Of a DNA stretch of 64,000 bases, positions 32,674-41,237 are shown piece after piece (the stretch's first letter is position 1; every line of letters begins with the position of its first letter). A model generated the notes under the pieces. It was not told the DNA's origin. It did no database searches and was given only the letters and a program-made list of their open reading frames with translations. The DNA is from Chryseobacterium gwangjuense (lineage in GTDB: Bacteria > Bacteroidota > Bacteroidia > Flavobacteriales > Weeksellaceae): assembly GCF_021311115.1 (NCBI RefSeq), contig NZ_JAJTNP010000002.1:434001-498000 (forward strand), in the 5' to 3' direction. Position numbers and translations under genes: made by a program.

Positions 32674-33744
32674 ATGAGACTAAAAGAATTATTACATTAT
32701 ACCTATGTTTTCCCCATTCTTGCAGTTGGGTATTATTTCTCCGGATTGTTGGGACAGGGAACAATTTATGATATAATTGGAGGAGCTTTGCTGATTGGAA
32801 GTGTTCTTTCTGCGGTGCATCATGCAGAAGTGGTGGCTCATAAGGTAGGAGAACCTTTTGGAACCATTATTTTAGCGCTTTGTATTACGATTATTGAAGT
32901 GGCTTTAATTATTTCGTTGATGGTTGCTGGTGGAGATCAGGCAATGACTTTGGCGAGAGACACGGTTTTTGCTGCGGTAATGATTATTTTAAATGGTATT
33001 TTGGGGATTTGTATTCTTGTAGGAGGAGTGAAGTATCATGAGCAGTTTTTTGCGAGAACTTCTGCTACCACTTATCTTGTAAGTATTGTTTCGATTCTTG
33101 TACTTACTTTGGTGCTGCCTAATTTTACCTCAAGTGTCAATGGTCCTTTCTACAATGAAGCGCAGCTTGCTTTTGTTTCCATTGCCTGTCTTGTTATTTA
33201 TGGGGTGTTTCTGATGGTGCAAACGGTACGACACAGAAGCTACTTTATCATTCCGGAAGAACATCCGGAAGAGCATTATATTCCTTCATTGACTAAAACG
33301 ATAGTTAGCTTTGTTTTTCTTGTGATTTGCTTAGCTATTGTAGTGATGATGGCAAAAGGACTGTCTTCAACAATTGAAGATATGGTACGGAGTTTTGGAG
33401 CTCCGAAATCTTTGGTTGGGGTAATTATTGCTGCCGTTGTTTTGCTTCCAGAAGGTGTTGCAGCGATCAGAGCTGCAAAAAGTAACCAGATTCAATCAAG
33501 TTTAAATTTGGCTTTGGGGTCGGCTTTAGCAAGTATTGGATTAACGATCCCGGCAGTTTCGGTGGTCTGTATAATGTATGATATTCCTTTGGTTTTAGGA
33601 CTTGATAAGAAAGATATTATTTTACTTTCTCTGTCAGTATTTATCGTAATGCTTTCGTTGAGTAGAGGAAAAACCAATATCCTTTACGGAACAGTTTTAT
33701 TGGTAAACCTTGCAGCTTACATCTTTACAGTAATTGTTCCGTAA
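32674..33744 (+). CDS. chaA: Calcium/proton antiporter, ChaA-type
   Basis: A 356-residue inner-membrane protein of the CaCA superfamily with about 11 helices. The two inverted alpha repeats are visible. The first has HHAEVVAHKVGEPFGTIILA then ITIIEVALI, and the second has VLLPEGVAAIRAAKSNQIQS followed by LNLALGSALASIGLTIPAV. The paired Glu residues (in GEPFG/ITIIE and LPEG) are the cation ligands of this family. Expected role: export of Ca2+ (or Na+/K+) in exchange for H+. It lies 64 bases after the DUF6122 gene and ends the co-directional run. Confidence 0.9.
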   Translation: MRLKELLHYTYVFPILAVGYYFSGLLGQGTIYDIIGGALLIGSVLSAVHHAEVVAHKVGEPFGTIILALCITIIEVALIISLMVAGGDQAMTLARDTVFAAVMIILNGILGICILVGGVKYHEQFFARTSATTYLVSIVSILVLTLVLPNFTSSVNGPFYNEAQLAFVSIACLVIYGVFLMVQTVRHRSYFIIPEEHPEEHYIPSLTKTIVSFVFLVICLAIVVMMAKGLSSTIEDMVRSFGAPKSLVGVIIAAVVLLPEGVAAIRAAKSNQIQSSLNLALGSALASIGLTIPAVSVVCIMYDIPLVLGLDKKDIILLSLSVFIVMLSLSRGKTNILYGTVLLVNLAAYIFTVIVP

Positions 33745-33761
33745 CTCAATATTTAATTGTT

Positions 33762-34142
33762 TTAAAGCCTTCTGGCAATTTCCATTTTAAAAGCCATCAA
33801 TTTGGCTATGTTTTGAGCTTTGTAAATAGCTAAATCGGCATTTTCTCCGGTGAAGATTTCTTCCACAGTTTCTGTCCATAATTCAAGCCATCGGTTGAAA
33901 TGCTCCTGTTCCATCGCTTTAATTTCATTGATGGGGAAGTGAGCGCCCATTGGATTGCCTTTGTAAGTCATTTGTCCGAAAAGAATAGATTCCCAGAATG
34001 AGTACATTTTAGGAAGATGCTGGTCCCAATTCACTTTTGCAATGTCTGTGAAAAACGATGCAATCTTCTCATTTTTAATGACTTTGGTGTAAAATGAATT
34101 AACAAGCTGTTCAATGTCTTCTCGTGTTTCCAATTTTTTCAT
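33762..34142 (-). CDS. Group III truncated haemoglobin
   Basis: A 126-residue 2-on-2 globin. By alignment with Campylobacter Ctb from memory: Tyr18 (B10, in NSFYTK), His42 (E7, in WDQHLPK), proximal His68 (F8, in NPMGAHFPI), and Trp85 or Trp89 in the G helix (FNRWLELW). FWESILFG is typical of group III. These globins bind O2 or NO tightly and are linked to NO detoxification or oxygen chemistry. The -7-like element TAAATTTG ends just four bases before the ATG, so the mRNA may be leaderless. It is convergent with chaA. Confidence 0.92.
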   Translation of the reverse strand: MKKLETREDIEQLVNSFYTKVIKNEKIASFFTDIAKVNWDQHLPKMYSFWESILFGQMTYKGNPMGAHFPINEIKAMEQEHFNRWLELWTETVEEIFTGENADLAIYKAQNIAKLMAFKMEIARRL

Positions 34143-34146
34143 ATTT

Positions 34147-34154
34147 CAAATTTA
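34147..34154 (-). promoter_or_regulatory. -7 promoter element directly before the globin gene
   Basis: On the minus strand TAAATTTG is followed by four bases and then the ATG. If used as the -7 element, transcription would start at or next to the A of the ATG. Confidence 0.4.
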
Positions 34155-34187
34155 GTTTAAAATCAAATGATAAATTCATTCGATGAG

Positions 34188-34222
34188 TTGATAAATTTCA
34201 TGAAAACAATATTTTATCTTTG
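34188..34222 (+). promoter_or_regulatory. Promoter for the Kir channel-ykgJ pair
   Basis: TTG at 34188-34190 and TATCTTTG at 34215-34222, with a 24-base spacer (one or two longer than usual). The start codon is 60 bases downstream. Confidence 0.42.
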
Positions 34223-34282
34223 CAGAAGATGAGGAATGAAATTTTTAATGCAGATATCAGTAAATAAAATTAAACCATAAAA

Positions 34283-35254
34283 ATGGCAAGAGGATTCAAA
34301 CAAAAAATTCGCCAAAAAAATACGGAAAACAGTGGCTTTGGAAACAACGCTTCCGGAAGGTTTATCAATAAGGATGGCTTTCCCAATGTTAAAAGGAGAG
34401 GCGTGAATGTTTTCAACAAGCTCAGCTGGTATCACACCATGCTGAATCTTTCGTCATTCCGTTTTCTGTCTTATTTGGTGATTGCTTATATTCTTGTTAA
34501 TCTTGGTTTTGCCTTTATCTATTATTTAATTGGAGTAGAACATCTTACAGGGATCGATAAAAGTGATCCATTGAACGAATTTATCGATGTATTTTTCTTC
34601 AGTTCTCAGACTTTTACCACAGTTGGATATGGAAGAATTGCTCCGGTTGGTTTTATGGCGAGTTTGGTGGCAACCTTTGAAGCTTTTTTAGGACTTCTTA
34701 CTTTTGCTATTGCTACCGGTTTATTTTATGGAAGATTTTCAAGACCGAGAGCTTATTTACGATTTTCTGATCATACCATTATTGCTCCTTTTCAGGATAC
34801 AACTGCTTTGATGTTCAGACTTGCTCCTTACAAAAATAATGCATTAACGGATGCAGATGTAATTGTCTCAACGGCGATCGAAGTGATTGAAAATGGCGTT
34901 CCCAAAAGTAATTTTTACAGATTAGAAATCCAGATGAGTAAGATTAATACGCTTGCTTTGAACTGGACGGTTGTTCATAAAATTGATGAAAATTCCCCAT
35001 TCTACGGTTTTACAGAAGAAGATTTTAAAAATACAGATATTGAAATCATTGTTCAGGTAAGAGCGTTCGATGAAGTATTTTCCAATACGGTGGTGCAGAG
35101 GACTTCTTATGTTTCCGATGAAATCGTTTTCGGAGCTAAATTTGTCCCGATGTATTATCCTAGTAAAGACAATTTATCGACGATTCTTGATCTTGATAAA
35201 ATAAATGCATATCAAAAAACAGAGCTTCCGGCTACAATGGAAGTACAATCATAA
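34283..35254 (+). CDS. Inward-rectifier (KirBac-type) potassium channel
   Basis: A 323-residue channel subunit. After a basic N-terminus there is an amphipathic slide-helix region (FNKLSWYHTML). The outer helix lies at about 58-84 and the pore helix ends in QTFTTVGYGRIAP, with the K+ selectivity filter TVGYG at 113-117. The inner helix is at about 124-150. Residues 150-323 are the cytosolic immunoglobulin-like Kir domain (RFSRPRAYLRFSDHTIIAPF, LALNWTVVHKIDENSPFYG). Four subunits form the pore. The next gene's ATG overlaps its stop by one base. The pairing with a cysteine-cluster protein is unusual and of unknown meaning. Confidence 0.94.
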   Translation: MARGFKQKIRQKNTENSGFGNNASGRFINKDGFPNVKRRGVNVFNKLSWYHTMLNLSSFRFLSYLVIAYILVNLGFAFIYYLIGVEHLTGIDKSDPLNEFIDVFFFSSQTFTTVGYGRIAPVGFMASLVATFEAFLGLLTFAIATGLFYGRFSRPRAYLRFSDHTIIAPFQDTTALMFRLAPYKNNALTDADVIVSTAIEVIENGVPKSNFYRLEIQMSKINTLALNWTVVHKIDENSPFYGFTEEDFKNTDIEIIVQVRAFDEVFSNTVVQRTSYVSDEIVFGAKFVPMYYPSKDNLSTILDLDKINAYQKTELPATMEVQS

Positions 35255-35742
35255 TGAATTTAGATTTTTATAAAAAACAGGCGATACAAAAGCAGAAAGA
35301 GCATAAGAAGTTTTTGGACGGATTAAAGAAAAAACCGCCCAAAAATCTTGATTATATTGTCCAGGATACCCATGATGAAGTTTTTGAAAAAATAGACTGT
35401 TTACAATGTGCAAACTGCTGCAAAACGACAGGACCGTTGTACACCGAAAAGGATATTGAACGTATCGCAAAGCATCTTCGGATGAAAACAGCTGATTTCG
35501 AAGCGAAATTTTTGAGAGTAGATGAAGATAATGATAAAGTACTTCAAAACCTTCCTTGCTTTTTCCTGAATGATGATAATACCTGTTCTATCTATGAAGT
35601 GCGGCCGAAAGCTTGCAGAGAATATCCGCATACAGACCGAAAAAAGATTTATCAGATCAATAATCTGATGTTGAAAAATACGATTATTTGTCCTGCTGCC
35701 TATGAATTTGTAGAAAGCATGATGAAAAATATAAAGCAATAA
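35254..35742 (+). CDS. YkgJ family cysteine-cluster protein
   Basis: A 162-residue protein. A basic N-terminus (about 1-40) is followed by IDCLQCANCCKTTGPLYTEKDIERI, with the CxxCxxCC cluster at about residues 49-56. Next come LPCFFLNDDNTCSIYEVRPKACREYPH and a late ICPAAYEF; these Cys are the presumed metal (zinc or Fe-S) ligands of the YkgJ/UPF0153 family. The biochemical role is unknown. It is translationally coupled to the Kir channel gene (TAATG overlap) and followed by a terminator. Confidence 0.9.
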   Translation: MNLDFYKKQAIQKQKEHKKFLDGLKKKPPKNLDYIVQDTHDEVFEKIDCLQCANCCKTTGPLYTEKDIERIAKHLRMKTADFEAKFLRVDEDNDKVLQNLPCFFLNDDNTCSIYEVRPKACREYPHTDRKKIYQINNLMLKNTIICPAAYEFVESMMKNIKQ

Positions 35743-35748
35743 ATAAAA

Positions 35749-35776
35749 AAGCGTTGAAAATATTTCAACGCTTTCT
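35749..35776 (+). terminator. Terminator after the ykgJ-like gene
   Basis: The stem AAAGCGTTGAAA / TTTCAACGCTTT with a short AT loop is followed by CTCCTTT; the A-run on the left makes it usable in both directions. Confidence 0.7.
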
Positions 35777-35831
35777 CCTTTCACTTTTTACTTTTATCCC
35801 ATTTATAATCCCGGGAACAGGTTGTATTAAA

Positions 35832-35857
35832 AAAGGTCGGGAATTTTTCCCAACCTT
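35832..35857 (-). terminator. Terminator after gdhA
   Basis: The arms AAAGGTCGGGAA / TTCCCAACCTTT have one mismatch and a short loop. On the minus strand it ends in a T-run, directly downstream of the gdhA stop. Confidence 0.75.
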
Positions 35858-35864
35858 TATATTT

Positions 35865-37223
35865 TTATACTACTCCTTGAGCTAACATTGCTTCTGCAAC
35901 TTTCACGAAACCGGCGATATTGGCACCTTTTACGTAGTTTACATAGCCGTCTTCCTCTTTTCCGTAGTCTCTACATGCTTTGTGGATTCCGATCATGATT
36001 TCTTTCAATCTTGCGTCTACTTCCTCAGAAGTCCAGTTTAGACGGATTGAGTTTTGTGTCATTTCAAGACCTGAAGTCGCAACACCACCTGCGTTAGAAG
36101 CTTTTCCTGGAGAGAACAATACTTTGTTGTCTAGGAAATAGTTGATTGCGTCTAATGTTGAAGGCATATTAGCCGCTTCAGTTACACAAACACATCCGTT
36201 TCCTACCAATACCTTAGCATCGTCAAGATCCAATTCGTTTTGAGTTGCAGAAGGGATAGCAACATCACACTTCACTTCCCAAGGACGTTTTCCAGCGTGG
36301 AATTCTGCAGATGGGTATTTCTTAGCATAATCTTCAGCTCTATTGTTTCCTGAAGACCTTAGCTCTAATAAATAATCGATTTTATCTCCATCGATACCGT
36401 CTTTATCATAGATGTATCCGTCTGGTCCGGAAATAGTAACTACTTTACCTCCCAATTCGTTTACTTTCTTGATAACTCCCCAAGCTACGTTTCCGAAACC
36501 TGAAACCGTTACTGTTTTATTTTTGAAATCTTGTCCGATAGTTTTAAGCATTTGCTCAGCGAAGTAAACAACTCCGTATCCTGTAGCTTCAGGACGGATT
36601 AGTGAACCTCCATAAGCCAATCCTTTTCCTGTAAGAACTCCGGTAAACTCGTTTCTGATTTTCTTGTATTGTCCGAATAAATATCCGATTTCTCTAGCTC
36701 CAACACCGATATCTCCTGCAGGAACGTCAGTTTCAGGACCAATATGTTTGCACATTTCTGTCATGAAAGCCTGGCAAAAACGCATTACTTCCATATCAGA
36801 TTTACCTTGCGGATCGAAGTCAGAACCTCCTTTACCTCCTCCCATTGGAAGAGTTGTCAATGAATTTTTAAATACCTGCTCGAAAGCTAAGAATTTAAGA
36901 ACAGAAAGGTTTACTGTAGGGTGAAAACGGATTCCTCCTTTATATGGTCCGATCGCAGAGTTCATTTGAATTCTGAATCCTCTGTTTACCTGAATTTCAC
37001 CTTTATCATCAACCCATGGAACTCTGAAAATAATTACTCTTTCAGCTTCAGCCATTCTCTCTAGCAACTTCATCCCTGTATATTCCTTTTTAGTCATAAT
37101 AAACGGAATTACAGTTACAGCAACTTCTTTTACAGCTTGTAAAAACTCTGGTTCATTAGGGTTTTTTGCCTCAATCTTTGCAATAAACTCTTGGATTTTC
37201 TGGTCAATATTATATTGTTCCAT
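35865..37223 (-). CDS. gdhA: NADP-specific glutamate dehydrogenase
   Basis: A 452-residue cytosolic enzyme that aminates 2-oxoglutarate with NADPH, the main ammonia-assimilating route when ammonium is plentiful. The substrate-binding region has GPYKGGIRFHPTVN, and the catalytic loop LPMGGGKGGSDFDPQG has Lys131. AGDIGVGAREIGYLFGQYK follows, and the dinucleotide fold has VSGFGNVAWG. Length and sequence fit the hexameric class I NADP enzyme of E. coli GdhA type. A good promoter (TTG-N19-TAAATTTG) lies 27-56 bases upstream of the start, and a hairpin terminator follows the stop. Confidence 0.97.
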   Translation of the reverse strand: MEQYNIDQKIQEFIAKIEAKNPNEPEFLQAVKEVAVTVIPFIMTKKEYTGMKLLERMAEAERVIIFRVPWVDDKGEIQVNRGFRIQMNSAIGPYKGGIRFHPTVNLSVLKFLAFEQVFKNSLTTLPMGGGKGGSDFDPQGKSDMEVMRFCQAFMTEMCKHIGPETDVPAGDIGVGAREIGYLFGQYKKIRNEFTGVLTGKGLAYGGSLIRPEATGYGVVYFAEQMLKTIGQDFKNKTVTVSGFGNVAWGVIKKVNELGGKVVTISGPDGYIYDKDGIDGDKIDYLLELRSSGNNRAEDYAKKYPSAEFHAGKRPWEVKCDVAIPSATQNELDLDDAKVLVGNGCVCVTEAANMPSTLDAINYFLDNKVLFSPGKASNAGGVATSGLEMTQNSIRLNWTSEEVDARLKEIMIGIHKACRDYGKEEDGYVNYVKGANIAGFVKVAEAMLAQGVV

Positions 37224-37249
37224 ATATTAAGGTTGAAAATTATTGCCAA

Positions 37250-37279
37250 CAAATTTAATTTTTTTTTCAAGATTCACAA
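37250..37279 (-). promoter_or_regulatory. Promoter of gdhA (TTG-N19-TAAATTTG)
   Basis: On the minus strand TTG (37279-37277), a 19-base spacer and TAAATTTG (37257-37250) match the Bacteroidota housekeeping consensus. The leader is about 22-24 bases. Confidence 0.65.
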
Positions 37280-37413
37280 TACCTTGTTTGAACATTGCTG
37301 AAAGTTTAATAATAATGAGTCGAAATATTATTAAATTAATAATTATTGTTTAAATTTTATTAAAAATTAAATGTTATGTCTGAAATAATGTAATATTAAG
37401 AAATCGTTAAATC

Positions 37414-38523
37414 TTAAATAGATACAAATTGTCTCCCGGAAAATGATTTTACCTTCCCCAAAAGCTCTAACTCCAAAATTGTTGTCAAAATTTTATGAGT
37501 TGGCTGCTCTATTTTTTCGGCTAAATCATCTAAAGAAATTTGTGGATAGCTGGTGATAAATTTGTGTATTGATTCTTGATTTTCAGAAAGTTGAATTGTT
37601 GTGTCTGAGTAAGGAAATAATTCTTCTGTTTTTTCTTTAGGACTTTTGAAGCCTATTTGATTGATCAGATCTTTAACGGTTGATATAGCAATGGCTTTAT
37701 TCTGAAAAATAAGATGATTGCAGCCTTGGCTGAATTTGTCTGTAACTTTTCCAGGGAGCGCAAAAACCTCTCTGTTGTAATTGTTTGCGAAAGTTGCCGT
37801 ACTGATAGAACCTCCTCCAAAAGCTGTTTCTACAACAAGGGTTGAAGGGGATATTCCAGCAATAATACGATTTCGCTGGATAAAATTTTCTCTGTCAGGT
37901 TTTTTTGATGAGTTGAATTCTGTGAAAAGGGCTCCATTTTCAGATAAGATTTTCTCAGACAGGGTTTTGTGACCTGAAGGATATAGCGTGTGAAAACCAT
38001 GGGCAAGAACAGCGATAGTTGGAATTTTTTGTCTGATAGATTCTTCATGAACTTCTTTATCGGTACCTAATGCTAACCCGCTTACGGATATGAACTTGTG
38101 CTTTTTAGTATTTTCAAAAAAAGTTTCGATAAAGTTTTTGCCGTAAGATGTAATGTTCCGGGTTCCTACTATGCTTAAAGGGTGTAATTTCCGATTAATC
38201 TTTCCTTTTTGGTAGAGTATAGCTGGAGCATCTTCACATTCTTTCAGTAAAAAAGGAAGCTGATCGAAATGGCGAAGGTTGATTTGAATATTGTTATTTT
38301 GACAAAAGGCAATTTCTTTTTCAGCAAACTTAAGATGCTTTTCGTTGCCAATGTCAGATATTATTTTTCTCCCAATTCCTGTTATTTTTTGAAGCTCCTT
38401 TGAAGAGGCTTTCCATGCATTTTGTGCACTTCCAAAACCCCGAATAATTTTGTGGAAGTTGATGTCGCCTATATTGATACATTCTCTAAGGGCAATAGAA
38501 AAAAGGTGTTCTTCCGTATACAT
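37414..38523 (-). CDS. dprA: DNA-processing protein DprA
   Basis: A 369-residue cytosolic protein. The N-terminal helix-hairpin-helix part has FGSAQNAWKASS and LQKITGIGRKI. The Rossmann core has LSIVGTRNITSYGKNFIE, SVSGLALGTDKEVHEES, and STLVVETAFGGGSISTATFA followed by VFALPGKVTDKFSQGCN. The last 60 residues form the DprA winged helix (ISLDDLAEKIEQPTHKI). DprA loads RecA on incoming single-stranded DNA during transformation; a comM gene is also in this window. The promoter is not obvious in the 190-base AT-rich gap to gdhA, which lies downstream of it. Confidence 0.95.
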   Translation of the reverse strand: MYTEEHLFSIALRECINIGDINFHKIIRGFGSAQNAWKASSKELQKITGIGRKIISDIGNEKHLKFAEKEIAFCQNNNIQINLRHFDQLPFLLKECEDAPAILYQKGKINRKLHPLSIVGTRNITSYGKNFIETFFENTKKHKFISVSGLALGTDKEVHEESIRQKIPTIAVLAHGFHTLYPSGHKTLSEKILSENGALFTEFNSSKKPDRENFIQRNRIIAGISPSTLVVETAFGGGSISTATFANNYNREVFALPGKVTDKFSQGCNHLIFQNKAIAISTVKDLINQIGFKSPKEKTEELFPYSDTTIQLSENQESIHKFITSYPQISLDDLAEKIEQPTHKILTTILELELLGKVKSFSGRQFVSI

Positions 38524-38560
38524 TTGTGTGTTATTTTATTCAAATGTAACAAATTATGAA

Positions 38561-39328
38561 TTATTTTTTTCTGATTTCTTCTAAATATTCCCAAATGTCG
38601 TCACTTTTTTTATAGGGCAATTCTAAAAAATCTTCGGGGTGATTTTCTTTGTATTCTTGCCACAGCTTATCATCTTTTTCGTTGTAATAATTAGGGAATT
38701 CCCAGATGTATTTCTTTTTTTTGTCACCGACTTGTTTGAAGGTGTAAGCAAGAATCACACCTACAATGGCTCCGGATAAATGTGCTTGCCAAGAGATTTT
38801 ACTCGGCTCCTGAAGATTATAGAATAGCTCTTCGGGAACCATGCCCCAAACTAAGCTGCCATAATACAGTACCACAATCAGTGAAATGGTAAGGAGTTTC
38901 ATATTCCATTTAAAAACCCCGCTGAAAAACAGAAAAAAAGCTAATACGTATACGATTCCACTGGCTCCAATCGTGCAGGTGTACATATAGTCTCCTGTCA
39001 GAATATCGATAGGAGGTAGTATCCAAAGAAGGAAACCGGTAGCAACCCATCCTAAAAGAAATACTTTATCAGCTACTAAAGGATAAAATTGATATAACAA
39101 GAACATTAAAATCGCTATAGGGATAGAGTTTCCTATAATATGCTCTAAATTTCCATGAAGTAGAGGGGAGGTGATGATTCCAACAAGTCCTTCAGGAAGT
39201 AGAGGAATGATGGCTCCGGTACAATTGGAGAAAAGCCCCATTGTTTGCAGAAGAAAACCTAGCCACATTACTGAGAGCATGAGTATAGGGTTTATGATTG
39301 CTTTTTTGTGAATGATATTCTTTAACAT
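38561..39328 (-). CDS. Rhomboid family intramembrane serine protease
   Basis: A 255-residue inner-membrane protease with about six helices. The catalytic dyad is visible: Ser123 in TIGASGIVYVL and His183 in QAHLSGAIVG. The oxyanion region HGNLEHIIGNSIPI has His58 and Asn67. The last 50 residues form a charged cytosolic tail (VGDKKKKYIWEFPNYYNEKD onward). Rhomboids cut membrane proteins within or near a transmembrane helix; no substrate is indicated. Its stop is 38 bases from the dprA start, so the two could be co-transcribed with rhomboid first. Confidence 0.93.
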   Translation of the reverse strand: MLKNIIHKKAIINPILMLSVMWLGFLLQTMGLFSNCTGAIIPLLPEGLVGIITSPLLHGNLEHIIGNSIPIAILMFLLYQFYPLVADKVFLLGWVATGFLLWILPPIDILTGDYMYTCTIGASGIVYVLAFFLFFSGVFKWNMKLLTISLIVVLYYGSLVWGMVPEELFYNLQEPSKISWQAHLSGAIVGVILAYTFKQVGDKKKKYIWEFPNYYNEKDDKLWQEYKENHPEDFLELPYKKSDDIWEYLEEIRKK

Positions 39329-39407
39329 ACTAAATGACTCTCAAATAAAAAGCCAGTACTAAATTTCGGAAATTTTGGCGAAAATTTTTATTTCTCTTTT
39401 TTTATTT

Positions 39408-39451
39408 TGACAAAAGAGGTCGGTTTTTTAAATTTATAAAAAATTTTGTCA
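39408..39451 (+). promoter_or_regulatory. Inverted repeat and promoter-like element upstream of the DUF3078 gene
   Basis: TGACAAAA (39408-39415) and TTTTGTCA (39444-39451) form an 8-base inverted repeat. Between them TTG-N19-TAAATTTA (39407-39436) is one base from the promoter consensus. The arms flank the -7-like box, as an operator might. Weak evidence. Confidence 0.3.
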
Positions 39452-39539
39452 TTTATTTATTTTTTAGAACTCAATAAGTAGAAGATTTGTGCTGAAGTTT
39501 TTCTTTGGTCAATATAACGCAGGTAGAAGATTGTTTAAT

Positions 39540-40472
39540 ATGAAAAGAATTTTGTTGGTAATTTCTGTTCTGGCTGGAGGGGCAATTTCAGCACAGGAAA
39601 TAAAAGAGGTAAAAGAAGAGTCAACGGTTGTAGATACTGTAAAAGTATGGTCTGTTCATGGTCAGAATACATTGATGTTGAATCAGGCGGCTTTTTCAAA
39701 CTGGGTAGGTGGTGGAGCGAATAATGTAGGTTGGTTGGCCGGAGCAAATTATAATATCACCTACGAAAAAAACAAAGTACTGTGGGAGAATATCATTATT
39801 TTAGGGTTTGGACAAAATAATACAAAAGGAATAGGGACAAGGAAAACGCAGGATGTTGTAAACATTTCGACAAACTATGGGAGAGAATTTACAGAACATT
39901 GGTATTTTTCCGGAGGAGCAAGTTTGCAAACCCAGTTTGCATCAGGCTACGAAGATGGGAACAATCCTTCAGCGGCTAAAATTTCAAGCTTTATGGCTCC
40001 CGGATATGTAAATGTAGGAGCAGGTATCACTTACCGACCGAATAATGACCTTACAGTGACTCTTCGTCCGACCAACGCAAGATGGACGTTTGTTTTGGAT
40101 AAAGATCTTCAGTACGCAGGTACATATGGTTTGAAAAATGATGGGGATTCTTGTTTGTTCCAGTTTGGTTTCCTGGGGTCGACAGTTTACAAATTGAAAG
40201 TAATGGAAAATGTTGATTTAGTAAATACGGGTTCTGTTTTTTCAAACTATCTGGATCATCCGACAAGGTTTGTTCTTTCGTATAACGGAGCATTGAATAT
40301 GAAAATTAATAAATATATTTCAGCTAATATTACTTTAGATTTGCTGTATGATCATAATCAGATCCAAAAAACACAACTAAAACAAACGTTGGGAATTGGT
40401 TTTGCTTATACCATAGAAAAAGGAAAAAAACGTTCAGATAAAAAAGATAACCGTTCTTGGAAAAATAATTAA
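39540..40472 (+). CDS. DUF3078 outer-membrane-like protein
   Basis: The frame opens at 39489 but the signal peptide MKRILLVISVLAGGAISAQ starts at the ATG at 39540. The 310-residue protein has the DUF3078 opening WSVHGQNTLMLNQAAFSNWV followed by GGGANN and WLAGANYNITYEK. It continues as alternating amphipathic strands up to TLGIGFAYTI, as in outer-membrane beta-barrels. The short Lys/Asp tail after the last strand is periplasmic or exposed. Function is unknown. A terminator shared with rplY follows the stop. Confidence 0.88.
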   Translation: MKRILLVISVLAGGAISAQEIKEVKEESTVVDTVKVWSVHGQNTLMLNQAAFSNWVGGGANNVGWLAGANYNITYEKNKVLWENIIILGFGQNNTKGIGTRKTQDVVNISTNYGREFTEHWYFSGGASLQTQFASGYEDGNNPSAAKISSFMAPGYVNVGAGITYRPNNDLTVTLRPTNARWTFVLDKDLQYAGTYGLKNDGDSCLFQFGFLGSTVYKLKVMENVDLVNTGSVFSNYLDHPTRFVLSYNGALNMKINKYISANITLDLLYDHNQIQKTQLKQTLGIGFAYTIEKGKKRSDKKDNRSWKNN

Positions 40473-40492
40473 ACGAATTTATATAAATAAAA

Positions 40493-40515
40493 AAACCTGT
40501 CATAAAGACAGGTTT
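40493..40515. terminator. Terminator between DUF3078 and rplY genes
   Basis: The stem AAACCTGTC / GACAGGTTT with a five-base loop lies between convergent genes, with an A-run on one side. Confidence 0.75.
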
Positions 40516-40539
40516 AATATGTTGCGTAATAAGGAATTC

Positions 40540-41181
40540 TTATTCTGCTGCAGTTTCTTCTGCTGCCGGAGCTGCTTCTTCTGCTACAACTTCTTCTTCA
40601 TCTTCATCATCCATTGCTGCTGCACCACCTTTCATTGCATTTCTAGACATCTTAACAGCTACAACAACTGCATTGTCTGGGTGCATGAAAGTATATCCTT
40701 CAGGCTTAAGACCTCCTACATAGATTTTGTTACCGATTCTTAAAGGAGTAACATCTACAACTACCTCATCAGGTAAGTTTGCAGGGATAGCTTTTACTTT
40801 TAATTTTCTGAAAGACTGACGTAGAACACCACCAGCTACAACACCTTTTGAACGACCAGTGATTCTTACTGGAACTTCCATAATTACTGGCTTATCATCA
40901 GCTAATTGATAAAAGTCAGCGTGAAGAATTTTGTCAGTAATTGGGTGGAACTGAATATCCTGAAGAACTGCAGGGATTACCTGTCCGTCAACTTCAATAG
41001 ATACCGTGTGTGCTTCAGGAGTGTAAACTAAACCTTTGAAAGCTTTCTCTTCAGCAGAGAAGTTTAAAGGAGCTGTTCCTCCATAAACAACACAAGGAAC
41101 TAATTCAGCATCACGTAAAGCTTTTGTAGACTTTTTGCCCACGCTTTCTCTTTTTGTACCTTGAATTGTAATAGATTTCAT
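40540..41181 (-). CDS. rplY: 50S ribosomal protein L25/general stress protein Ctc
   Basis: A 213-residue long-form L25 (Ctc). The N-terminal 5S rRNA-binding domain (about 1-95) has [28 protein letters not shown] and [19 protein letters not shown]. The C-terminal TL5 domain (about 98-185) has [20 protein letters not shown] and [15 protein letters not shown]. The final 30 residues are an acidic Glu/Ala tail ([14 protein letters not shown]), as in other Bacteroidota L25. It binds 5S rRNA on the large subunit. It follows prs by 56 bases, the usual prs-rplY neighbourhood. Confidence 0.95.
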   Translation of the reverse strand: MKSITIQGTKRESVGKKSTKALRDAELVPCVVYGGTAPLNFSAEEKAFKGLVYTPEAHTVSIEVDGQVIPAVLQDIQFHPITDKILHADFYQLADDKPVIMEVPVRITGRSKGVVAGGVLRQSFRKLKVKAIPANLPDEVVVDVTPLRIGNKIYVGGLKPEGYTFMHPDNAVVVAVKMSRNAMKGGAAAMDDEDEEEVVAEEAAPAAEETAAE

Positions 41182-41237
41182 TTATAAAAATTTAAAAAAT
41201 TGTTTCTTTTTTTAATTTGCAAAAACTTGAATATTAA

